Shown piece after piece: positions 9,135 to 18,164 of a stretch of 64,000 nt of DNA. Under the pieces are notes generated by a model, which saw nothing but the letters and a program-made list of their open reading frames with translations, was not told the origin of the DNA and made no database searches. Origin of the DNA: CADEDH01 sp963732695. GTDB taxonomy: Bacteria; Actinomycetota; Acidimicrobiia; Acidimicrobiales; SZUA-35. The stretch covers positions 367,518-431,517 of the forward strand of contig CAVTAP010000001.1 of NCBI GenBank assembly GCA_963732695.1, read 5' to 3'. The translations under genes were made by a program, and so were the position numbers. Each line of letters starts with the position of its first letter. Position 1 is the stretch's first letter.

Positions 9135-10848
9135 GCCCCGACCCGCTCCCGGAGTCGGACCCGTCGGATGCCGCCGGCGGGCCGCTGCTGCTGCCGGCGG
9201 CCGACACCCTGCTGCTCCAGGTCGACCATCCGTCGGCCGAGGCCTGCCGGGCGGAGCTGGCCGCCTTCGCCGAGCTGGAGTCGTCGCCCGAGCACGTCCA
9301 CACCTACCGCCTCAGCGACCTCGGCCTGTGGAACGCCCGGGCCGCCGGCGTCACCCCGGCCCAGGTGACCGACACCCTGCTGCGGTGGTGCGCCGGGCCC
9401 GTGCCCCACGCCGTGCTCCGCTCGGTGGCCGACACCATGGACCGCTTCGGCCGGGTGATCATCGAGGGCGGGGCCGTCGGCCGGGAGATGATCGGGGGGA
9501 CGCGCTCGACAGCAGCCCGGGCGAGGCGGTGCTGGCCGTGCGCACCGACGACGAGGCCCTGCTCGATCAACTGGTGCTCGATCCCACGGTGGGCGCCCTG
9601 CTCGGGCCCCGCCTCGACCCCACCACCGCCGCCCTCGATCCGGCCCACCGGGGTCGGCTCAAGCAACGGCTGGTGGAGCTGCGGTGGCCGGCCGACGACC
9701 GGGCCGCCCTCAGCCCCGGCGCCGGTCTCACGATCGGGCTCGACGACAGCCTGGAGCTGCGGCCCTACCAACGCCAGGCCGTCGACAGCTGGCTCCCGTC
9801 GGGCAACGGGGTGGTGGTGCTGCCCTGCGGTGCGGGCAAGACGGTCACCGCCATCGCCGCCGCCGCCGCCGTGGGGGCCAACACGCTGGTGCTGGTCACC
9901 GGCGACGCCTCGCTCCAGCAGTGGCACCGGGAGCTGACCCGGTTCACCACCCTCGATCCCGAGCTGATCGGCTGCTACTCGGCCCGGTCCAAGCAGCTCC
10001 GGCCGGTCACGATCGCCACCTACAACGTGCTCACCACGAAGAAGGACGGCCGCCTCCGCCACGCCGCCCTCATGGAGCAGGGCGACTGGGGCCTGGTGGT
10101 GTACGACGAGGTCCACCTCCTGCCGTCGGCCGTGTTCGGCCTCACCGCCGGCATCCAGGCCCGGCGCCGTCTCGGCGTGACCGCCACCCTGATCCGGGAG
10201 GACGGCCGCCAGGGTGACGTGTTCAGCCTGATCGGCCCGAAGCGGTTCGACGTCCCCTGGAGGGACCTGGAGCTCCAGGGCTGGCTGGCCCCCGCCACCT
10301 GCACCGAGGTGCGGGTGGTGCCGAGCGACGCCGAGCGCCTGGCCCACGCCCGGGCCGCGGTGCGGGACAAGCCCCGCGTGGCCGCCACCGTGGGGGCCAA
10401 GGCCGAGCTGGTGGGCCGGCTGCTGGCCCGCCATCCGGGCGAGCCGGCCCTGGTCATCGGCACCTACCTCGACGGTCTGGGCCCGGTGGCCGAGGCCCTG
10501 GGGGCGCCGCTGGTCACCGGGGCCACCCCCAGCGCCCAGCGCCTGGTCTGGTTCGACCAGCTCCGCAACGGGGAGCTGGAGGTGCTGGTGGTGTCGAAGG
10601 TGGCCAACTTCAGCCTCGACCTGCCCGAGGTGTCGGTGGCGGTGCAGGTGTCGGGCACGTTCGGCAGCCGCCAGGAGGAGGCCCAGCGCCTGGGACGGAT
10701 CCTGCGGCCCAAGGCCGATGGTCGACAGGCACACTTCTACACGCTGGTGGCCCGGGATACTGTGGAGCAGGAGTACGCCCAGCGCCGGCAGCGGTTCCTG
10801 GCCGAGCAGGGCTACGCCTATGAGATCATCGACGGCCACGAGCTGTGA
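9131..10848 (+). CDS. XPB/ERCC3-type DNA helicase, one apparent frameshift
   Basis: SF2 helicase like mycobacterial ErcC3. The N-terminal XPB domain (ending VIIEGGAVGREMIGG) reads in one frame from a TTG at 9131 that overlaps the previous stop. From about 9498 the protein continues in another frame (DALDSSPGEAVLAVRTDDEAL onward). The shift falls at a run of six G (9493-9498); one more G would restore a single 573-residue protein. Motifs follow: Walker A LPCGAGKT, DEVH box YDEVHLLP, TATLIREDG, and QRLGRILRPK (motif VI). The joined sequence aligns end to end with the family, so sequencing error or a recent mutation is likely. Confidence 0.8.
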
Positions 10849-10921
10849 ACGATCGCCGACGGCTTCCCAGCAGCATCCCCGCTCCCATCACCAGGTCCAC
10901 ACCCCGAAAGGCAGCAGCGCC

Positions 10922-12139
10922 ATGGCAGTACCGAAGCTTCTCCACCCCTACGCCGTTCCGGCCCGGGAAGACTTCATCACCCTGGTGAAGGGTGAGGGGG
11001 CGGTTGTCACCGACTCCAACGGCAAGGACTACATCGACGGTCTGGCCTCGCTGTGGTACGTCCAGGTGGGCCATGGCTGCCAGCCCATCGTCGACGCCGT
11101 CACCGCCCAGATGCGCAAGCTGGCCACGTTCCACACGTTCGAGAAGTTCGCCAACGAGCCGTCCGAGGCCCTGGCGGCCCGGATCGTGGAGGTGTCGCCT
11201 TACGACGACGCCCGGGTGTTCCTGGGCAACTCGGGCTCGGAGGCGGTCGACACGGCCATGAAGCTGGCCCGGGCCTCCCAGGTGCGGGCCGGGCACCCGG
11301 AGCGCTCGATCATCGTCAGCCGGGACCGGGGCTACCACGGGGTGAACTACGGGGGCATGTCGGCCCAGGGCATCGCCGTGAACAAGGAGGGCTTCGGGCC
11401 GCTGCTGCCCGAGGTGATCCAGGTGCCGGCCGATGACATCGAGGGCATGGCCACCCTGTTCGCCAACTCCGGCGACAAGATCGCGGCCGTGATCACCGAG
11501 CCGGTGCAGGGCGCCGGCGGCGTGTGGCCCCCGCCCGACGGCTACCTGGAGGGCCTACGCCGCCTGTGCGACCAGCACGGCGCCTACCTCATCTTCGACG
11601 AGGTGATCTGCGGCTTCGGCCGCATGGGCACCTGGTTCGCGGCCGAGTACTTCGGGGTCACGCCCGACATGATCACCTTCGCCAAGGGCGTCAGCTCGGG
11701 CTACCAGCCGGTGTCGGGCGTGGTCCTGTCCCGCAAGGTGCTCGACCCGCTGGAGGCCGACCCCACGTTCATGCTGCGCCACGGCTACACCTACTCGGGC
11801 CACCCGGCGGCCACCGCCGGGGCCCTGGCCAACCTGGAGGTTCTGGCCGACGGCGTGATCGACCGGGCCCCCAAGGTTGGCGCCCGCCTGAGTGAGGGCC
11901 TGCGCAGCCTGGCCGCCGACGGCACCGTCGCCGACGTGCGGGGGGCCGGCGCGGTGTGGGCGGCCCAGCTCAACGACGGCCAGGACTCCTTCGCCGTGCG
12001 TGACGCCATGCTGGAGCTGGGGGTCGCCGTGCGTCCCATCGGCACGGCCCTGGCCTTCTGCCCGCCGCTGGTGATCACCGACGAGCAGATCGACACCTGC
12101 GTCGACGTGCTGGCCGCCGCGGTCAACGCCCAGAGCTGA
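10922..12139 (+). CDS. Class III aminotransferase (aspartate aminotransferase family protein)
   Basis: PLP-dependent omega-amine or beta-amino acid:pyruvate type transaminase, fold type I. Seen: GLASLWYVQVGHG near the N-terminus, GNSGSEAVDTA, RGYHGVNYGG, EPVQGAGGV, the DEVICGFGR motif and Schiff-base Lys255 in FAKGVSSGYQP. Length (405 aa) is somewhat short for the class but complete. ATG 10922 is preceded by an AAAGG. It is followed after 19 bp by an acyl-CoA synthetase, suggesting joint catabolism of an amine-derived acid (inference). Confidence 0.85.
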   Translation: MAVPKLLHPYAVPAREDFITLVKGEGAVVTDSNGKDYIDGLASLWYVQVGHGCQPIVDAVTAQMRKLATFHTFEKFANEPSEALAARIVEVSPYDDARVFLGNSGSEAVDTAMKLARASQVRAGHPERSIIVSRDRGYHGVNYGGMSAQGIAVNKEGFGPLLPEVIQVPADDIEGMATLFANSGDKIAAVITEPVQGAGGVWPPPDGYLEGLRRLCDQHGAYLIFDEVICGFGRMGTWFAAEYFGVTPDMITFAKGVSSGYQPVSGVVLSRKVLDPLEADPTFMLRHGYTYSGHPAATAGALANLEVLADGVIDRAPKVGARLSEGLRSLAADGTVADVRGAGAVWAAQLNDGQDSFAVRDAMLELGVAVRPIGTALAFCPPLVITDEQIDTCVDVLAAAVNAQS

Positions 12140-12158
12140 GCGGGGGAGGGGCCGAGCC

Positions 12159-13664
12159 GTGTACACGATGCGGGATCCGCTGCGGCGGGCCGAGCAGCTG
12201 TTCGCCGGCCGGGAGGCCGTGGTGTGCGGCGGGGTCCGCCGCAGCTACGGCGAGCTGGCGGCCCGGGTGCGCCGGGTGGCCGGCCTCCTGGAACCGATCA
12301 CCGAGCCGGGCGACCGGGTGGCGGTGTGGGCCCTCAACTCCGATCGCTACCTCGAGCTGTTCCTCGGCATCCCCGGCGCCAACCGGGCCATCGTGCCCCA
12401 CAACACCCGTTGGGCCGAGCCGGAGCTGATCTACGCCACGGAGGACGCCGGGGCCCGGGTGCTGATCTGCGACCGGGACCCCGGGGCCCTGGCCGGGGTG
12501 GTGGAGCGGGTGATCCGGCTCGACACCGGCGAGTACGACGAGCTGCTGGCCGCCGCCCCCGAATCGGAGCCGGCCATCGAGCCCGGCACCCTGGCCGGGC
12601 TGTTCTACACCGGCGGCACCACCGGGGCGTCGAAGGGCGTGATGCTGACCCACGCCAACCTGATGGCCAACGCCGTGCACACCCAGCTGGCCCAGCCCAT
12701 CGAGGGCGACGACCGCTACCTCACGATGGCGCCCATGTTCCATGCCGCCGGGGTGTACGCCGCCCTGGCCGTGGTGTGGCTGGGGGCGGCCAACATCGTC
12801 GTTCCCGCCTTCGAGCCGGGTGCGGTGCTCGACACGATCGAGACCGAGGGGATCACCTGCGCCATCGCCGTGCCGGCCATGTTGGCGGCCATGATCGAGG
12901 CCCAGGCCTCGTCGCCTCGCGACGTGTCGACCCTGCGGTGGCTGTCGCACGGGGCGTCACCCATCGCCCTCGAGGTGCTGAAGCGGGGCCTGGAGCTGTT
13001 CGGCTGCGAGCTGATCCATCTCTACGGGGCCACCGAGCTGTCGCCGCTGGCCACGATCTTCCGCCACGAGGACCGGTTCCTGGAGGGCGACCGGGCCAAG
13101 AGCTGCGGCCAGGCCCCGCCCGGGGTCAGCCTGCAGATCCGGGATCTGGAGGGCCGGTCGCTGCCCGCCGGCTCCGTTGGCGAGGTGACGGTGAAGGGCC
13201 CCAACGTGATGGTCGGGTACTGGAACAAGCAGGCCGAGACCAAGGCCGTGCTCGACGCCGAGGGCTGGTACCGCACCGGCGATCTCGGCTACCTCGACGG
13301 CGAGGGCTACCTGTTCCTGGTCGACCGGTCGAAGGACATGATCGTGTCGGGCGGGGAGAACGTGTACTGCACCGAGGTGGAGGACGCCATCTACACCCAT
13401 CCCCAGGTGCTGGAGGCCACGGTGTTCGGCATCCCCGACGAGCAGTGGGGCGAGGCCGTCCACGCCGTGGTGGTGCCCCGGGAGGGCTCCGCCCTCACCG
13501 AGGCCGAGCTGATCACCCACTGCCGCACCCGGATCGCCGGCTACAAGGTGCCGAAGTCGGTGAGCTTCCAGAGCGAGCCGCTGCCCAAGTCGGGTCCGGG
13601 CAAGGTGCTCAAGCGCAACCTCCGCGCTCCCTTCTGGGAGGGCCGCGACCGCCAGATCAACTGA
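12159..13664 (+). CDS. Acyl-CoA synthetase (AMP-forming, ANL superfamily)
   Basis: Activates a carboxylic acid as acyl-adenylate and then thioester. Core motifs are in order: A3 P-loop YTGGTTGASKGV, A5 YGATELS, A7 YRTGDLG, the hinge/A8 region DRSKDMIVSGGENVY and the A10 lysine motif PKSGPGKVLKR. At 501 aa it is medium-size, as in FadD3/long- or medium-chain ligases; the acid cannot be named. The GTG at 12159 gives MYTMRDPL; an ATG lies three codons later. Confidence 0.9.
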   Translation: MYTMRDPLRRAEQLFAGREAVVCGGVRRSYGELAARVRRVAGLLEPITEPGDRVAVWALNSDRYLELFLGIPGANRAIVPHNTRWAEPELIYATEDAGARVLICDRDPGALAGVVERVIRLDTGEYDELLAAAPESEPAIEPGTLAGLFYTGGTTGASKGVMLTHANLMANAVHTQLAQPIEGDDRYLTMAPMFHAAGVYAALAVVWLGAANIVVPAFEPGAVLDTIETEGITCAIAVPAMLAAMIEAQASSPRDVSTLRWLSHGASPIALEVLKRGLELFGCELIHLYGATELSPLATIFRHEDRFLEGDRAKSCGQAPPGVSLQIRDLEGRSLPAGSVGEVTVKGPNVMVGYWNKQAETKAVLDAEGWYRTGDLGYLDGEGYLFLVDRSKDMIVSGGENVYCTEVEDAIYTHPQVLEATVFGIPDEQWGEAVHAVVVPREGSALTEAELITHCRTRIAGYKVPKSVSFQSEPLPKSGPGKVLKRNLRAPFWEGRDRQIN

Positions 13665-13687
13665 GATCCACCGATCGGACGGCCCGT

Positions 13688-14200
13688 TTGAGCGACTCCA
13701 TCCACGCCATCATCGAACGCCTCGGTTATCTCGGGGTGGCCCTGCTGGTCGCCCTGGAAAACCTGGTGCCGCCGATCCCGTCGGAGGCGGTGCTGCCGTT
13801 GGCCGGTTTCATGGCGGGGCGGGGCGACGCCTCGCTGGTGGGGATGATCGCCGCGGCCACGGCGGGATCGGTGGTGGGGGCCTGGCTCCTGTACGGGATC
13901 GCGGCCCTGGTGGGGCGGTGCGTGCCGCTCCTGCGATCGCTGGTCTCGGTGCCGGCCGGGTTCCACCATATGCCGGTCGGGCTGTTCACCGTCTACACCG
14001 GCCTGGGCAGCCTGGTGTGGAACAGCGCCCTGATCGGGGCCGGAGCCCTGCTCGGCGACCAGTGGGAGCGGGTGGGCGACGTGGTCGGGCTGCTGCAGAC
14101 CGGCGTGATCGTGGTGCTGGCCGTGGTGGCCGCGGCCCTGCTGTGGCGCTACTGGCTGCGAGCCGGCTCCGCTCACCGGATCAGTGACGATCCTCGATGA
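13688..14200 (+). CDS. DedA/SNARE-associated family membrane protein with an internal deletion
   Basis: DedA family inner-membrane protein (linked to lipid flipping and envelope homeostasis). N-terminal LVALENLVPPIPSEAVLPL and C-terminal RSLVSVPAGFHHMPVG and TGLGSLVWN are characteristic. The middle is missing: LLYGIAALVGR runs straight into CVPLLRSL, whereas family members carry roughly 35-40 residues between the two glycine-arginine positions. The result is 170 aa against about 200-210. The frame is kept. The TTG start 13688 is the only start that retains the conserved N-terminus. Function after this loss is uncertain. Confidence 0.7.
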   Translation: MSDSIHAIIERLGYLGVALLVALENLVPPIPSEAVLPLAGFMAGRGDASLVGMIAAATAGSVVGAWLLYGIAALVGRCVPLLRSLVSVPAGFHHMPVGLFTVYTGLGSLVWNSALIGAGALLGDQWERVGDVVGLLQTGVIVVLAVVAAALLWRYWLRAGSAHRISDDPR

Positions 14201-14646
14201 CGACGATGAGGCGCTGTTCTCCACCGGTGAGGACTGGTCGGTTGGCTGATACCGCCGGCCTGATCGATACCCACGTCCTTCTGTGGTGGATGGCTGACGT
14301 CGAGCGGCTGTCGGAGGCCGCTCACGTCGCGGTGTCGTCCTCCATGGTCGTCATCAGCCCGATCTCGTTCTGGGAGGTCTCGATGCTGGTGGGCAAGGGC
14401 AGGGTCGCGCTCGATCGCCCTACGTCGGCCTGGGCCGAAGACGTCCTAGCCCTTCCCTCGGTCGACACGGCTCCCTTGACGGCACAGATCGCAGTGCTGG
14501 CCGGTGAGCTGGTCGACTTCCACGATGACCCGGCCGATCGGCTGCTGGCCGCTACGGCCATCGTCCGCCGCTGCCCGCTCATCACCAAGGACGACAAGCT
14601 TCGCCGATGGGCCGACGGCAGAAGCGAGCTGACCTGCGTGTGGTAG
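14197..14646 (+). CDS. PIN-domain (VapC-like) toxin, no recognisable antitoxin
   Basis: PIN-fold RNase of the Sll0205/VapC type. The core starts LIDTHVLLWW, followed by ISPISFWEVSML, and ends DDPADRLLAATA and LITKDDKL, giving the acidic metal-binding residues. The ATG at 14197 overlaps the DedA stop as ATGA, but the first 20 residues look unlike a PIN N-terminus; GTG 14227 is an alternative. No antitoxin gene of normal size precedes it. Codon use is less biased than in neighbours, hinting at transfer. Confidence 0.75.
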   Translation: MTTMRRCSPPVRTGRLADTAGLIDTHVLLWWMADVERLSEAAHVAVSSSMVVISPISFWEVSMLVGKGRVALDRPTSAWAEDVLALPSVDTAPLTAQIAVLAGELVDFHDDPADRLLAATAIVRRCPLITKDDKLRRWADGRSELTCVW

Positions 14647-14711
14647 CGCCGGAGGCGGATTCAGGAGCCGGTGTCCCCACTCGTAGCTGCCCCTGGTGGT
14701 CGGCGCGCCAG

Positions 14712-15356
14712 TCAGAGGTGAGGGTAGAGAAGCTGCGGGCCTCGGCCCGGGGGCGGTGGCGCCCGAGGCGGGGGAGGAGCGGCGGGCGGCGGTGGCGAGA
14801 CCGGTGGCCGGCCGGCGTCGCGGCGCCGCATGTAGCCCCAGATGGTGAGGGCCAAGCCGAGGGCGCCGAGCACCAGGCCGCCGCCCATCATCGCCGCCTC
14901 CCGAAGGGCGGCGAGGTTCAGGGCCGGGGTCACGAGCGCCGCCGTAGGCCGGTCGGGTTCGACGTGGATCGTGTAGACACCGGGCGTCGTCGCCTTGAAC
15001 GTCGACACGCCGCCATAGCTCGTCGAGCCTCGCTTGACCGTCTGGTTGCTCGCCCCTCGCAACGCCACAGGCTGGCCCGCCGGATCGGTGACGTCGATGT
15101 CGACGACGTTGTAGGCCTCGGAGCGGGTGAAGCTGATCGGCCCGGCCGACCGGGTGGTGGCGAACTTCAACGAGATCAGGTACTCGCCCGGTTCGAGCTG
15201 CTCGGTGAACGTGGCCGGTACCGCGTGCTCGTCGGCCTGGGTGATTCCGGCGAAGATGGAGCCCGCGACCACGGAGGTCACCACGGCTGCGATCCCGATG
15301 GCGAGCAGTACCAGCCCGCCCAGCAACAACCGATTACCTGGCTTTGCCCGCGTCAC
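14712..15356 (-). CDS. Hypothetical protein with two membrane helices and a proline-rich tail
   Basis: Not recognised. The GTG start 15356 gives a short basic head, a first membrane helix (LLLGGLVLLAIGIAAVVTS), an extracytoplasmic domain of about 110 residues with beta-sandwich character (LEPGEYLISLKF, GVYTIHVEP), a second helix (GGGLVLGALGLALTIWG) and a cytoplasmic tail dominated by prolines. The outside domain resembles bacterial pre-peptidase or emp24-like sandwiches in pattern only. It converges with the PIN toxin and follows a lipoprotein gene on the same strand. Confidence 0.6.
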   Translation of the reverse strand: MTRAKPGNRLLLGGLVLLAIGIAAVVTSVVAGSIFAGITQADEHAVPATFTEQLEPGEYLISLKFATTRSAGPISFTRSEAYNVVDIDVTDPAGQPVALRGASNQTVKRGSTSYGGVSTFKATTPGVYTIHVEPDRPTAALVTPALNLAALREAAMMGGGLVLGALGLALTIWGYMRRRDAGRPPVSPPPPAAPPPPRAPPPPGRGPQLLYPHL

Positions 15357-15384
15357 GAGCGGGCACGCTAGCCGGGCGTTCTGG

Positions 15385-15705
15385 TCAGGTGCCGGTGCAG
15401 GCGTCGACGGTGTTGTCGAAGAACTCGCCGAAGCCCGCGATGCCGCCGTCGCCGGTGAGCGCGGCGTAATCGCCCGTGTTGGAGATCTTCTTGAGCGCGT
15501 CTTCGTCGGCCCCGTACTTCTGGAACACGGCGGCGGCGATGCACTCGGCCTGGGCCTGCTCGAACCCACCCTCACGGGTGAGGGAGTTGACCAGATCGGC
15601 CTCGTCACCAGGCCCTCCGCCACCGCAGGCAGCCAGGCTCAGCGACAGGGCCAGAGCGACACCGACGGCCCGGAACGGCCGCCACGAGGGCAGATGACGA
15701 GACAT
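15385..15705 (-). CDS. Small lipoprotein of unknown function
   Basis: 106 residues with a clear lipoprotein signal: basic head, hydrophobic VALALSLSLAAC, lipobox LAAC near residue 27, then a glycine run. The mature part is helical, with two further cysteines (QAECIAAAVF and DACTGT) that could form a disulfide. It sits 28 bp upstream of the two-helix membrane protein gene and may be co-expressed with it. Confidence 0.6.
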   Translation of the reverse strand: MSRHLPSWRPFRAVGVALALSLSLAACGGGGPGDEADLVNSLTREGGFEQAQAECIAAAVFQKYGADEDALKKISNTGDYAALTGDGGIAGFGEFFDNTVDACTGT

Positions 15706-15764
15706 GCGCGTTCATTTCTAGCTCCCGCCGGTCCGGATTGCTCCTGCGAGGTGCCAGGTGAGAG

Positions 15765-16268
15765 TCAGGCCCGGCGGCTGGAGATGACGCCGGTGTTGAA
15801 GCCGGCCAGGTGCAGGCCGCCGGCGAAGCGGGCGTGCTCGATCTTGCAGCACCGGTCCATCACCACGTTGAGGCCGGCCGAGCTGGCGATCCGGGCCGCC
15901 TCCTCGCTCCAGATGCCGAGCTGGAGCCACAGGGTCTTGGCCCCCGCCGCCACCACGTCCCGGGCCACGTCGGGGCAGTCCTCCGAGCGGCGGAACACGC
16001 TCACCAGGTCGGGCGGCTCCGGTAGGTCGGCCAGCGACGGATACACCTTCAGGCCCAGGATCTCGTCCTCCCGAGGGTTCACCGGGTACAGGTCGTAGTC
16101 GCACACCGACGACTTCAGGTAGGTGATCACGAAGTTCGACGCCCGGGCCGGGTTCGACGACGCTCCAACCAGGGCGATCGACTTCGTGGAGTCGAGGATG
16201 CGCTTGCGCTCGGCGGCGCCGGGCGGGGTCCACCCCTCGATCGGGGGCCGGGTGTCGGTGGCCGTCAT
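15765..16268 (-). CDS. CoA-binding domain protein (YccU-like)
   Basis: Rossmann-type CoA-binding protein, 167 aa. Motifs: SIALVGASSNPARASN, YPVNPREDEILGLKVYPSL, DLVSVFRRSEDCP and a C-terminal DRCCKIEH. The molecular role of this family is poorly defined. It is encoded 49 bp downstream of metY on the same strand, which suggests a link to sulfur or acyl-CoA metabolism. Confidence 0.8.
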   Translation of the reverse strand: MTATDTRPPIEGWTPPGAAERKRILDSTKSIALVGASSNPARASNFVITYLKSSVCDYDLYPVNPREDEILGLKVYPSLADLPEPPDLVSVFRRSEDCPDVARDVVAAGAKTLWLQLGIWSEEAARIASSAGLNVVMDRCCKIEHARFAGGLHLAGFNTGVISSRRA

Positions 16269-16317
16269 CGCTGTCTCCTGTGCTGCTGCATCGTCAATCA
16301 GACCCTACGACTCAACC

Positions 16318-17616
16318 CTAGAGCGCGGCCTGGGCCGCGGTCAGGGCCTGGTCGAGGTCGTAGATGATGTCGTCGAGGTCTTCCAGGCCCACCGACAGCC
16401 GCACCATGTCGGGGCCGACGCCGGCCGCCTGCAGCTGCTCGTCGGTCATCTGCTGGTGGGTGGTGGAGGCGGGGTGGATGACCAGCGTGCGGGCGTCGCC
16501 CACGTTGGCCAGGTGGCTCACCAGCTCCAGGTTCTCGATGAACAACTGGCCGGCCTTGCGGCCCCCGTTGAGCCCGAAGGTGAAGATGGCCCCCGGCCCG
16601 ATCGGCAGGTACTTGCGGGCCAGCTCGTGGTACGGGGAGTCGGGGCGGTCGGCGTAGGCCACCCAGCTGACCCGAGGATCCTCGTCGAGCCACTGGGCGA
16701 CGGCCTTGGCGTTGGCCACATGGTTCTCCATCCGCTGGGGCAGCGTCTCGATGCCCTGGAGCAGGAGGAAGGCGTTGAACGGCGACAGGCAGGCCCCCAC
16801 GTCACGCAACTGCTCCGACCGCAGAGCGGTGCAGAAGGCGTACTCGCCGAAGTTGTCGTGCCAACGGAGGTTGTTGTACGTGGGGACCGGCTCGGTGAAG
16901 CGGGGAAACCGGCCCGACGCCGTCCAGTCGAAGTTGCCGGCCTCGGTGACCACGCCGGCGATGCTGGTGCCGTGACCGCCCAGGAACTTGGTGGCCGAGT
17001 GGAGCACGATGTCGGCCCCGAACTCGATGGGCCGGCACAGGTAAGGGGTGGCGAACGTGGCGTCGACCACCAGGGGCAGGCCATGGGCGTGAGCGACGTC
17101 GGCCAGGGCCTCGATGTCGGCGATGGCCCCGGTGGGGTTACCGATGATCTCGGTGTACAGCAGCTTCGTGCGGTCGGTGATGGCGGCGGCGAAGCCGTCG
17201 ACCGAGGTGTTGGCCACGAACGTGGTCTCCACTCCCAGGCGGGCGAGGGTGGTGGCCAGCAGGGTGTAGGTGCCGCCGTAGAGGCTGGCGGCGGCCACCA
17301 CGTGGTCGCCGGCCCCGGCCAGGGTGGTGATCGTGAGGAACTCGGCGGCCTGGCCGCTGGCGGCCGCCACCGACCCGATCCCGCCCTCCAGGCTGGCGAT
17401 CCGCTCCTCGAAGGCCGAGGTGGTGGGGTTGGCGATGCGGGAGTAGATCGTGCCGTACTTCTGCAGGGCGAACAGGTCGGCGGCGTCGGTGGTGTCCTCG
17501 AACACGAAGCTCGTGGTCTGGTAGATGGGGACGGCCCGGGCCCCGGTGGCGGAGTCGGGCTGACCCCCCGCGTGCAATGCCCTGGTACGGAATCCCCACT
17601 GCCGGTCGTTCGCCAT
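16318..17616 (-). CDS. metY: O-acetylhomoserine sulfhydrylase (aminocarboxypropyltransferase)
   Basis: PLP enzyme making homocysteine from O-acetylhomoserine and sulfide in methionine synthesis. The 432-aa length is that of MetY rather than the shorter MetB/MetC. Seen: N-terminal GFRTRALHAGGQPDSATGAR, IYQTTSFVF, YSRIANPTT, SGQAAEF, and the Schiff-base lysine in LHSATKFLGGHGT. The C-terminal VRLSVGLEDLDDI closes the domain. No SAM or cobalamin riboswitch is visible in the 51 bp upstream. Confidence 0.9.
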   Translation of the reverse strand: MANDRQWGFRTRALHAGGQPDSATGARAVPIYQTTSFVFEDTTDAADLFALQKYGTIYSRIANPTTSAFEERIASLEGGIGSVAAASGQAAEFLTITTLAGAGDHVVAAASLYGGTYTLLATTLARLGVETTFVANTSVDGFAAAITDRTKLLYTEIIGNPTGAIADIEALADVAHAHGLPLVVDATFATPYLCRPIEFGADIVLHSATKFLGGHGTSIAGVVTEAGNFDWTASGRFPRFTEPVPTYNNLRWHDNFGEYAFCTALRSEQLRDVGACLSPFNAFLLLQGIETLPQRMENHVANAKAVAQWLDEDPRVSWVAYADRPDSPYHELARKYLPIGPGAIFTFGLNGGRKAGQLFIENLELVSHLANVGDARTLVIHPASTTHQQMTDEQLQAAGVGPDMVRLSVGLEDLDDIIYDLDQALTAAQAAL

Positions 17617-17667
17617 CGGGCCATTGTGGCCCCCGGGGGTGGCGGGAAGCTACCGGGTTGGCCCCGG

Positions 17668-18129
17668 CTACCGGGTCTTGCCCTCCCGCACCATCGACAC
17701 CGCCTTGTCGATGCGGGTGGCCCGGGTGTCGGCCTTCTTGGCCTCGGTCACCCACCGGACGTACTCCTTGCGGTGGCTGTAGGCCATGGCGGCGAAGGCG
17801 GCGTCGGCCTCGGGGTCGGTGGCCAGTGCGGCGGCCAGGTCGTCGGGCACCTCCACCGTGCGCTCGGCCTCGTCCGCCGCCACCTCGACGGCGACCATGT
17901 CGCCGTAGGCCAACCCGGCCGCCTCCCGCACGTCCTTGCGCAGGCCGATCAGGTTCTCGCCCCCCATGCGGGCCAGGCGGAGAGGAAACACGCCCCCGTT
18001 GACGGTGAGGGACACGGGGAAGGACTTCTTGCCGCCGCCCAGGGCCAGGACCTGGTCGTCGGTCAGCACGAAGGCGCCGGCCGGCCCCCGCTGCTCGAAC
18101 GCGGCCGTGATCTTCAAGCTCTCACCCAT
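17668..18129 (-). CDS. YdeI/OmpD-associated family protein (DUF1905-like plus YdeI C-terminus)
   Basis: 153 residues. The N-terminal beta-barrel half (AFEQRGPAGAFVLTDDQ, FPVSLTVNGGVF, LRKDVREAAGL) matches DUF1905. The C-terminal helical half (PDDLAAAL to AYSHRKEYVRWVTEAKKADTR) matches the YdeI/OmpD-associated region. Function is unknown. The gene precedes metY by 51 bp on the same strand and is divergent from the MFS gene across a repeat-rich 207-bp gap. Confidence 0.7.
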   Translation of the reverse strand: MGESLKITAAFEQRGPAGAFVLTDDQVLALGGGKKSFPVSLTVNGGVFPLRLARMGGENLIGLRKDVREAAGLAYGDMVAVEVAADEAERTVEVPDDLAAALATDPEADAAFAAMAYSHRKEYVRWVTEAKKADTRATRIDKAVSMVREGKTR

Positions 18130-18164
18130 GGCCCGCAGCGTACGCCCACCCCGTCAGCGGGCCT

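Noticed and set aside
14184..14249. Antitoxin gene for the PIN toxin
   Set aside because: Only 21 codons and no DNA-binding fold; kept only as a possible remnant under the PIN finding.
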